Of a DNA stretch of 6,385 nt, positions 1 through 5,100 are shown one piece after another. The notes under the pieces are model-generated. The model did not search any database, was not told the DNA's origin, and saw only the letters and a list, made by a program, of their open reading frames with translations. The translations under genes and the position numbers were made by a program. This DNA is from an uncultured Candidatus Pelagibacter sp. Its GTDB lineage: Bacteria; Pseudomonadota; Alphaproteobacteria; Pelagibacterales; Pelagibacteraceae. Where the stretch lies: contig CAJWKX010000038.1 of the NCBI GenBank assembly GCA_913043015.1, positions 1 through 6,385 on the forward strand, written 5' to 3'. How positions within the stretch are numbered: the first letter of the stretch is position 1; each line of letters opens with the position of its first letter.

Positions 1-324
1 AGAGGAATGAAATATACTTCTGTAGAATACAATGATGCTTTGACCAAGATAGATGTAGCAAATACCTACTTTAAACAATTTTTTAACGATTATGATGCAA
101 TCTTAACTCCATCTGCAACTGGAGAAGCTCCCAAAGGTTTGAAATCTACTGGCGATCCCATATTTTGTACAGTTTGGACATATTGCGGAATGCCTAGTAT
201 TAGCGTACCATTATTGCAGGGAAAAAATGGTTTACCAGTTGGTGTGCAGTTAGTTTCGTCTTTATTTGATGATGAAAGATTGTTTAGAAATGCAAGCTGG
301 TTAACAGATAAAATTAAAAGGTGA
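1..324 (+). CDS. Amidase-signature family protein, C-terminal fragment (5' end outside window)
   Basis: The frame is open from the first base and stops with TGA at 322-324, so this is the last 107 codons of a longer gene; the Met at base 7 is internal, not a start. The visible part matches the C-terminal end of amidase-signature hydrolases (GatA and related aliphatic or aryl amidases). It has a 'DAILTPSATGEAP' strand, then 'GDPIFCTVWTYCGMPSISVP' and the 'GLPVGVQLVS' segment followed by 'DDERLF'. These pack around the active site, but the catalytic Lys-Ser-cisSer residues lie upstream, outside the window. Family members hydrolyse amide bonds. This end does not tell a true GatA subunit (tRNA-dependent amidation) from a catabolic amidase, and no gatB or gatC is visible nearby. 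The family is clear; the substrate is unknown. Confidence 0.88.
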   Translation, partial: RGMKYTSVEYNDALTKIDVANTYFKQFFNDYDAILTPSATGEAPKGLKSTGDPIFCTVWTYCGMPSISVPLLQGKNGLPVGVQLVSSLFDDERLFRNASWLTDKIKR

Positions 325-336
325 TTAAAAGCAGAC

Positions 337-522
337 ATGAAATCAAGTGAAAAATTAACTATTATTTTAGGCATTGTTTTAGTGGGCGTATTTGTAACTG
401 GCTTAGCATGGAGTATAAGCACGGGTCTTGCTGGATTTTGGAGAGGGCTTCCTTTTTGGTTAATAGTTATTTTTTGTATGTCTCTTTTAATTTATGATTC
501 CTTAAAATCTTTTAGAGAATAA
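337..522 (+). CDS. Small hypothetical membrane protein with two predicted helices
   Basis: A 61-residue protein starting at ATG, 12 nt after the amidase stop and on the same strand, so probably co-transcribed with it. Two hydrophobic stretches are visible, about residues 7-29 (LTIILGIVLVGVFVTGLAWS region) and 38-55 (LPFWLIVIFCMSLLIYDS). A short glycine-rich link with 'GFWRGLP' joins them. The N-terminus (MKSSEK) and C-terminus (KSFRE) are charged. This suggests a helical hairpin in the inner membrane with both ends on the same side. I do not recognise the family. It carries no catalytic motif and is not obviously a transporter subunit. No Shine-Dalgarno sequence precedes it (upstream bases are AAAAGCAGAC). 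The reading frame, clean hydrophobic pattern and position argue that it is a real gene; the amidase link is positional only. Confidence 0.7.
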   Translation: MKSSEKLTIILGIVLVGVFVTGLAWSISTGLAGFWRGLPFWLIVIFCMSLLIYDSLKSFRE

Positions 523-562
523 TAAAAATTTATTTTTTATTTTGATTAGTTTAAATAATAAA

Positions 563-1363
563 ATGTTTATTACAAAATTTATTATTTCAATTCTTGTTAT
601 CTACTTTGTATTGCTAATTTTTTTGTACTTTTATCAAGGAAAATTGTTATATCATCCAAATGTTAATAATTACACCGAAGATGACAAATTAGCTCTTGAA
701 ATAAACAAAGTTAACATTACTACTTCAGACCATCATAGTCTTCTTGGATGGTTCTATAAAAAAGATATTTCAAAAAAAACTATTTTATTTTTTCATGGTA
801 ATGCCGGATCATTAGAAAATCGAATATATAAACTAAATCATTTTAAAAATTTAGATCTAAACTTTTTGATAATAGCTTGGAGAGGTTTTAGCGGAAATTC
901 TGGCAAACCAAATGAAAAAGGACTTTATGATGATGCAAAAAGTGCTATGAAATGGCTTGAATCTGTTGGAATTAAAGAAGAAAAAGTAATTTTATATGGC
1001 GAATCATTGGGAACAGCTGTTGCAATAGAGATTGGCCAAAATAAAAATTTTGCAGGTATAATATTAGAGTCTCCATTTACGTCTATGGTTGAAATGGGTA
1101 AAAAATATTATCCTTTTTTTCCTGTGGGATTATTATTGAAAGATAGGTATGAAAGTATAAACAAAATAAAAAATATTAATTTTCCTGTTCTAGTTATGCA
1201 CGGAAAAAAAGATAAAATTGTTCCTTTTTATATGGGAGAGGAAATTTATAATTTATCAAATATGCCAAAATTTAAATATTTTACTGATCTAGACGATCAT
1301 ATGATGGATTTTGATGAAAAGTTAATAAATGAAATTAATTTATTTATTAAAAATTTAAATTAA
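563..1363 (+). CDS. Membrane-anchored alpha/beta hydrolase (BEM46/ABHD13-like)
   Basis: A serine hydrolase of the alpha/beta fold, 266 residues from the ATG at 563. An in-frame TTG at 542 would add seven residues (MISLNNK). I prefer the ATG because it puts the hydrophobic anchor (about residues 5-24) right at the N-terminus, as is usual in this group. The oxyanion segment 'HGNAGS' is at 78-83, followed by 'WRGFSGNSGKP' at about 106-116. The nucleophile elbow 'GESLG' places Ser at 148. The acid is probably Asp217 in 'HGKKDKIVP' and the base His246 in 'DLDDHMM'. This order matches BEM46/ABHD13-type hydrolases, whose substrates are mostly unknown (esters, lipids or peptides are possible). One anchor helix should tether it to the inner membrane. 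Its TAA overlaps the stop of the convergent transporter gene. The fold and triad are well supported; the substrate is not. Confidence 0.88.
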   Translation: MFITKFIISILVIYFVLLIFLYFYQGKLLYHPNVNNYTEDDKLALEINKVNITTSDHHSLLGWFYKKDISKKTILFFHGNAGSLENRIYKLNHFKNLDLNFLIIAWRGFSGNSGKPNEKGLYDDAKSAMKWLESVGIKEEKVILYGESLGTAVAIEIGQNKNFAGIILESPFTSMVEMGKKYYPFFPVGLLLKDRYESINKIKNINFPVLVMHGKKDKIVPFYMGEEIYNLSNMPKFKYFTDLDDHMMDFDEKLINEINLFIKNLN

Positions 1364-2586
1364 TTTTTTTTAACTTTTAATAATATTACCAAGCCCAGTA
1401 ATAGAAGAAATATTGCAGAAGAAAAACCAATTCTTTGGCTGTTTGAAATATAAGTAATAGTACTAACAAGAAGAGGGCCAATAAAAGAAGTTAATTTTCC
1501 TGATAATGCAAACAATCCAAAACCTGAAGCTTGATTGTTTATATCTATTGACTTTGTAATAAATACTCTGCTAGCCGATTGAATTGGTCCAATAAAAAAA
1601 CCATTTATTGATGCAAAAATTAAAAAAAATATTTTTGCTTTAATAAAAAGAATTATTGCCGAAGAAACAATTAAACCAAATAAAGATAAAATAATTACAG
1701 ATTTTGAAGTAAACTTGTCATTTGCATAACCACCTACTATTGCTCCTATAAAAGCTGTGATATTCATCAATACTGACAATATTAATAAATCTTTAATTTC
1801 TAGATTAAATACTCCTACAGCAAATATTCCACCCATAATTATTATTGCATTTAATCCATCAGCATAAAGCATTCTTGCTACTAAAAATTTTCCAAGGTTA
1901 TTTAATCCTTTATTCCAAATTAAATTTTTGATTTTTTTTATACTATTTGATGATCTGTCTATTTTATTTTTAATTTCTTTTTTTAAAGAAAATAAAAAAG
2001 GTATTGAAAAAATTAGGTACCATAAAGAAACAACTATTGAAGTCGCTCTTATATTTTCAGAATTTTCTTTTGTAAGTCCAAATGGCAAAGTATTGTTATC
2101 TATAAAAATTTTTATACAAACAATTAAAATTAATATCCCACCTATATATCCTAAAGCGAATCCAAAACCTGAAGATTTTCCTAAATTTTTATCACTTGAA
2201 ATTTTTTTTAAAATTGAATTATAAAAAATTAAGCTTAATTCATAAAAAAAATTTGCCAGACCAACGATTATTAATGTATAAAACAGGTATTTTTCTGATG
2301 GTTTTGAAAACCATAAAAATGACGTTAAAATAATACAAATTATAGTAAACAATTTAACAAATAATCCTGTACAATTTTTTTTGTCAGCAAAACTCCCTAA
2401 TAGTGGCCCAATTAAAGCAACTAATATTCCTGTAATTCCAATAGCCCACCCCCAGTAAGATTGTCCTAAAACAGGATTAGGAGCTATTTGTTTTGCAAAA
2501 TAAGTAGAAAAAATAAATGTAATTATAATAGTTGTAAAAGCAGAGTTTGCAAAATCATATAAAGCAAAATTAAATACTTTTTTCAT
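1360..2586 (-). CDS. MFS transporter, UMF1 / Atg22-like family
   Basis: A 408-residue polytopic membrane protein with about twelve hydrophobic helices, starting at the ATG on the complement of 2584-2586. The N-terminus carries 'YDFANSAF' (residues 10-17), the hallmark of the UMF1/Atg22-like branch of the major facilitator superfamily. The helix 2-3 loop has an MFS motif-A-like 'GSFADKK' (64-70), and the second half repeats it as 'GGYANDKF' (285-292). 'GPIQSASR' (333-340) and 'GFGLFALSGKLTSFIGP' (355-371) are also typical of this branch. A Lys/Asn-rich loop at about 201-230 separates the two six-helix halves. Bacterial UMF1 proteins are uncharacterised permeases; yeast Atg22 exports amino acids from the vacuole, but that substrate cannot be carried over. 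No Shine-Dalgarno sequence precedes the start. It is divergent from the exported protein at 2658 and convergent with the hydrolase. Confidence 0.9.
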   Translation of the reverse strand: MKKVFNFALYDFANSAFTTIIITFIFSTYFAKQIAPNPVLGQSYWGWAIGITGILVALIGPLLGSFADKKNCTGLFVKLFTIICIILTSFLWFSKPSEKYLFYTLIIVGLANFFYELSLIFYNSILKKISSDKNLGKSSGFGFALGYIGGILILIVCIKIFIDNNTLPFGLTKENSENIRATSIVVSLWYLIFSIPFLFSLKKEIKNKIDRSSNSIKKIKNLIWNKGLNNLGKFLVARMLYADGLNAIIIMGGIFAVGVFNLEIKDLLILSVLMNITAFIGAIVGGYANDKFTSKSVIILSLFGLIVSSAIILFIKAKIFFLIFASINGFFIGPIQSASRVFITKSIDINNQASGFGLFALSGKLTSFIGPLLVSTITYISNSQRIGFSSAIFLLLLGLVILLKVKKN

Positions 2587-2657
2587 TAAATTTTAAAATC
2601 TTATTTTACACATAATTAGGTCACATCATTTACAATATTTTTTTTTATAAGTAACTA
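2587..2657. promoter_or_regulatory. Divergent intergenic region, putative weak promoters for both flanking genes
   Basis: These 71 bases separate two divergent starts, so both genes' promoters should lie here or just inside the genes. For the + strand, TACAAT at 2631-2636 is a good -10 candidate; the nearest -35-like hexamer, TTTACA at 2605-2610, is 20 nt away, longer than ideal. For the - strand, TAAAAT (complement of 2603-2608) could be a -10, with no well-spaced -35. A perfect ATTTTAAAAT palindrome lies at 2590-2599 but is unremarkable in such AT-rich DNA. There is no GC-rich structure and no Shine-Dalgarno sequence on either side. Confidence 0.35.
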
Positions 2658-3206
2658 ATGAAATTATTAATACTTTTCTTATTTTTTGTATTGTTAATTA
2701 ATCCAAGTTTTTCAGAAAATATTGATAATATATTTTTTATCGGAAAAATGGAATCTTATAACAAGAATTTTACCCTATATTTCAAAACGAGAGAAAAAGC
2801 TATTTTGGCCAGAGGTGAAAATTATAATTACATCACTGACTATCCGCAAGATCTCTATATTTATAATCATAAAACAAAAACTGACTTACCATTAATTTCC
2901 TATGAATGGTTTCCTAGCAAAGCTAAAAGAATATTAACTAGTTATGATTTTCCAGTTTTTCCAGAAGATTTTGCATACTATTTATTGAAAGATAATAATA
3001 CTTTAATATTGGTTAGTGCGATTAAAAAAGTAAATAAAAATTTACAATTCGACATATCAAAAAAAAATCTTCAAGCCTACAACAATAAAGGAAAATTGGA
3101 TTTTATAATTTCATCGATAGCAAAAAAATGTGGGTATTTTGATTTAAATGAAAAATTCAATTGTGATTATTATAAACCTTTGATTTCAAAAAATTTAATT
3201 AATTAG
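2658..3206 (+). CDS. Hypothetical exported protein (signal peptide, two cysteines)
   Basis: A 182-residue protein I do not recognise. The N-terminus is a clear Sec signal peptide: Lys2, a Leu/Phe-rich core (residues 3-14), then 'INPSFS' with probable signal peptidase I cleavage after Ser19, before Glu20. The cleavage site has no lipobox cysteine. The mature part is rich in Tyr, Lys, Asn and Phe and looks beta-rich, with segments such as 'FTLYFKTREKAILARG' (38-53) and 'DLYIYNHKTKTDLPLISYEW' (65-84). The only two cysteines, Cys158 and Cys169, are 11 apart near the C-terminus and could form a disulfide in the periplasm. There is no enzyme motif. The TAG stop overlaps the 3' end of ftsY on the other strand by 8 nt. 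The gene stands alone on its strand, so context gives no functional clue. A real exported protein is likely; its function is unknown. Confidence 0.8.
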   Translation: MKLLILFLFFVLLINPSFSENIDNIFFIGKMESYNKNFTLYFKTREKAILARGENYNYITDYPQDLYIYNHKTKTDLPLISYEWFPSKAKRILTSYDFPVFPEDFAYYLLKDNNTLILVSAIKKVNKNLQFDISKKNLQAYNNKGKLDFIISSIAKKCGYFDLNEKFNCDYYKPLISKNLIN

Positions 3207-4116
3207 ATTGAATAAACGCATTTGCAAATTTTTCTGCATTAAATATTTGTAAATCGTCTTCTTTTTCACCAAGTCCTAACGCAATTATTGGTAGTTTATA
3301 TTTTTTAGCCAAAGCAATGAGAATTCCACCTTTAGCTGTTCCATCTAACTTTGTCATTATTAAACCTGTAATAGGAATAATTTTATTAAACTCTTCTACT
3401 TGATTAATTATATTTTGACCTGATGTAGCATCTAAAACCAATATAACTTCATGAGGTGCATTTGGATCAATTTTTTTTGTTACATTTGCAATCTTTCTAT
3501 ATTCATCCATCAAGTTTTTCTTATTTTGCAGCCTGCCTGCCGTATCAATTAACACATAGTTAATTTTATTTGCTATTGCATGTTCTACAGCTCTATAAGC
3601 AACTGAAGCCGGATCAGATCCTTGATTGGATTTGATTATTTCAACATCTATTTTTTTTGCCCAATTTTCTAGCTGTTCGATAGCCGCAGCTCTAAAAGTG
3701 TCACATGCAGAAAGAATAACTTTGCTTCCATTTGATTTTAAAATTTTACCTATTTTACCAATAGTGGTTGTCTTACCTACGCCATTAACACCTGCAATAA
3801 GTATGGCATTTAAACCTTCTTTTTTAGTAATAAAATTTTTGTTTTCTAAAGGCTTCATCAATGTAATTATATAATTTTTTAGAAGTAAATTTACTTCATC
3901 CATAATATTTTTTTTTGGATCAATTTTTTCTTGAGCAATTATTTCTTTGATATCTGAGGCAGCTTGAATTCCAACATCGGATTGAATTAAATAATCTTCA
4001 ATTTTATTTAAAGTATTATCATCAATTTCTTTTTTTACTATGATATCTCGTAATCCAGTTGCAAAAGTTGATGCACTTTTCCTAAAACCTGATTTAAATT
4101 TTTCAAAAATTCCCAT
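3199..4116 (-). CDS. ftsY: Signal recognition particle receptor FtsY
   Basis: FtsY is the membrane-bound GTPase that receives Ffh-ribosome-nascent chain complexes and hands them to SecYEG. The 305-residue protein has a short basic amphipathic N-terminus ('IFEKFKSGFRKSASTFATGL', 3-22) in place of the long acidic A domain of E. coli FtsY; that segment is the likely lipid anchor. The N domain covers about 25-95 and the G domain about 100-305. Visible motifs are the P-loop 'GVNGVGKTT' (109-117), 'DTFRAAA' (139-145), 'DTAGR' (191-195), the guanine-specificity 'TKLDGTAKGG' (255-264) and 'GLGE' (281-284). 'DTFRAAA' and 'TKLDGTAKGG' are FtsY-type, unlike the Ffh versions in the neighbouring gene. The start overlaps the dapF stop as TAATG, implying translational coupling. 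The tail overlaps the convergent exported-protein gene by 8 nt. Confidence 0.97.
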   Translation of the reverse strand: MGIFEKFKSGFRKSASTFATGLRDIIVKKEIDDNTLNKIEDYLIQSDVGIQAASDIKEIIAQEKIDPKKNIMDEVNLLLKNYIITLMKPLENKNFITKKEGLNAILIAGVNGVGKTTTIGKIGKILKSNGSKVILSACDTFRAAAIEQLENWAKKIDVEIIKSNQGSDPASVAYRAVEHAIANKINYVLIDTAGRLQNKKNLMDEYRKIANVTKKIDPNAPHEVILVLDATSGQNIINQVEEFNKIIPITGLIMTKLDGTAKGGILIALAKKYKLPIIALGLGEKEDDLQIFNAEKFANAFIQSN

Positions 4117-4940
4117 TATATTATTACTTCAATTTCTTTTATTTCAGAAACAGGACCACTCATATATATCGAGAAATCATATTCGATTCTTATTGAAAGA
4201 AATCCTAATTCAAATTGAATATCTGTTTTTTTTGATGTTAATCCATTTAAAAATCCTGCAAAAGCAGTTGCGCACGCCGCTGTTCCGCAAGCCTTTGTTA
4301 AACCCGCACCTCTTTCCCATACCCTTACTAGTATTTTATTTTTATTTATCACTTTAGCGAAAGTTACATTACATTTTTCAGGAAATAATTCGTGATTTTC
4401 TATTTCGGGTCCAATTTTTTGGATATCAAAATTATCTATGTTCTCAACAAAAAATATTACATGAGGATTGCCAACATTAACAGCGATACCATCAATATAA
4501 TTAGAATTATCTTTTGATTTAATTTTTATTCCCAAATTTTTTGTGTCTACTTTTTTACTAAGTGGAATTTTATTCCATTCAATTGTTGCTTTACCTATAT
4601 TTGTTTCGACGAAGTTATTATCTAATATATTTGAATTTAAAATTCCTGATGATGTTTCTAAACTAATTGTTTTTTGGTTGTTTTCGGCAGATAAAAATCT
4701 TGCAACACATCTAGTTCCGTTTCCACAAGCTCCCGAGATACTTCCATCAGAATTATAAAAAACCAAAGAGCCATGGCTTGATTGACTTTGGTTGATAAAA
4801 ATTAATTGATCACAGCCTATAAAATTTCTCTTACAAATTTTTACTATTTGATTTTTAGATAAATTTAGATTTTGTAATCTTTGATCAATGATTACAAAAT
4901 CATTACCCAAACCGTCCATTTTAAAGGCATTAAATTGCAT
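4116..4940 (-). CDS. dapF: Diaminopimelate epimerase
   Basis: DapF is a cofactor-independent cytoplasmic enzyme that interconverts LL- and meso-diaminopimelate, the last step before lysine decarboxylation and the source of the peptidoglycan cross-linking residue. The 274-residue length is normal. The N-terminus 'FKMDGLGNDFVIID' is diagnostic. The two catalytic cysteines are both present: Cys72 in 'SGACGNGTRC' and Cys218 in 'GAGLTKACGTAA'. Further family motifs are 'NSDGS' (63-67), 'VNVGNPH' (154-160) and 'ERGAG' (209-213). The protein is the usual duplicated fold, one cysteine per half. The ATG at 4938-4940 gives 'MQFNAFKMDGLG', close to the E. coli start 'MQFSKMHGLG', so the start is well placed although no Shine-Dalgarno sequence precedes it. 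It is first in an operon with ftsY (TAATG overlap) and divergent from ffh. Confidence 0.97.
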   Translation of the reverse strand: MQFNAFKMDGLGNDFVIIDQRLQNLNLSKNQIVKICKRNFIGCDQLIFINQSQSSHGSLVFYNSDGSISGACGNGTRCVARFLSAENNQKTISLETSSGILNSNILDNNFVETNIGKATIEWNKIPLSKKVDTKNLGIKIKSKDNSNYIDGIAVNVGNPHVIFFVENIDNFDIQKIGPEIENHELFPEKCNVTFAKVINKNKILVRVWERGAGLTKACGTAACATAFAGFLNGLTSKKTDIQFELGFLSIRIEYDFSIYMSGPVSEIKEIEVII

Positions 4941-4964
4941 ATACTTAAATACTTAACTTATTTA

Positions 4965-4992
4965 TTGACTTTTTGAACCTCTATTATATTTT
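4965..4992 (+). promoter_or_regulatory. Putative sigma-70-type promoter for the ffh leader
   Basis: TTGACT at 4965-4970 matches the -35 consensus at five of six positions. Downstream, TATTTT at 4987-4992 lies at 16 nt spacing (four of six), while the better hexamer TATATT at 4985-4990 lies at only 14 nt. Either places transcription start near 4996-5000, exactly where base composition changes from AT-rich to GC-rich and the structured leader begins. That coincidence is the best support for the call. It is a pattern match only. Confidence 0.5.
4983..4988 (-). promoter_or_regulatory. Putative -10 element for the dapF-ftsY operon
   Basis: The - strand reads a perfect TATAAT here, 42 bases before the dapF ATG, which would give a leader of about 35 nt. 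No convincing -35 hexamer sits at 16-18 nt upstream: that position reads only a T-rich stretch inside the ffh leader. The same bases contribute to the putative -10 of ffh on the other strand, so the two promoters would overlap. In DNA this AT-rich a single hexamer match is weak evidence. Confidence 0.35.
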
Positions 4993-4995
4993 CAT

Positions 4996-5092
4996 CCCGT
5001 TTCCGCAAAAAACAGCAATTTGCGGTGTCTTTGGGGACAAAGAGATCGACACTAGTCAGCGAGGGTTCGCCCACTAGTGCGATTGCTGCTGT
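4996..5092 (+). ncRNA. Structured 5' leader RNA of ffh with three hairpins and a pseudoknot
   Basis: I count about 53 G or C in the 100 bases from 4996, against an AT-rich background. Hairpin A pairs 5003-5009 (CCGCAAA) with 5019-5025 (TTTGCGG) around the 9-nt loop AAACAGCAA. Hairpin B pairs 5028-5033 with 5038-5043 and is capped by GGGA, a GNRA tetraloop. Hairpin C pairs 5045-5048 with 5080-5083 and 5050-5056 with 5073-5079 (CACTAGT/ACTAGTG), with A5049 bulged. Past a CA/CC internal loop, GCGA (5059-5062) pairs with TCGC (5067-5070). The loop of A, CAGCA (5013-5017), is complementary to TGCTG (5084-5088), which directly follows hairpin C, giving an H-type pseudoknot. Linkers are only 2 nt and 1 nt. 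The GNRA cap exists only on the + strand, which fixes the orientation. It ends 12 nt before the ffh ATG, so cis-regulation of ffh is the likeliest role; a released small RNA is possible. It lacks the SRP RNA core. Confidence 0.8.
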
Positions 5093-5100
5093 ACGAAATT

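Noticed and set aside
90..422. A 110-codon open frame on the - strand across the amidase end and the small membrane gene
   Set aside because: It is antisense to the conserved amidase C-terminus and has no recognisable protein features.
523..562. The AT-rich dyad after the small membrane protein as a terminator
   Set aside because: The AATAAA/TTTATT pairing has no G:C pairs and is common in this base composition. It would not form a stable intrinsic terminator.
1928..2224. Open frame on the + strand opposite the transporter
   Set aside because: It lies wholly antisense to a well-supported MFS gene, and its composition mirrors the membrane helices.
2590..2599. Perfect palindrome ATTTTAAAAT as an operator
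   Set aside because: Such A/T palindromes are frequent at this base composition, and there is no second copy or neighbouring regulator gene.
3626..4758. Open frames on the + strand at 3626-3874, 4040-4357 and 4543-4758
   Set aside because: All are antisense to ftsY and dapF, whose motifs are complete. The predicted peptides have no family features.
5059..5079. A tRNA T-arm suggested by GGGTTCGCCC
   Set aside because: No anticodon arm, D arm or acceptor stem fits around it. The bases are better explained as the tip of hairpin C.
4996..5092. The structured leader as the SRP RNA gene (ffs), tempting beside ffh
   Set aside because: The near-invariant SRP RNA core (GGTCAGG with GGAAG.AGCA around a tetraloop) is absent on both strands, and the fold is three hairpins plus a pseudoknot, not one long rod.
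5022..5092. A tmRNA piece (GGGGAC and GATCGAC resemble a tmRNA 5' end)
   Set aside because: There is no tag-coding frame ending in Ala-Leu-Ala-Ala before a stop, no T arm and no acceptor stem. The shared words are short and fall inside hairpins that pair locally.
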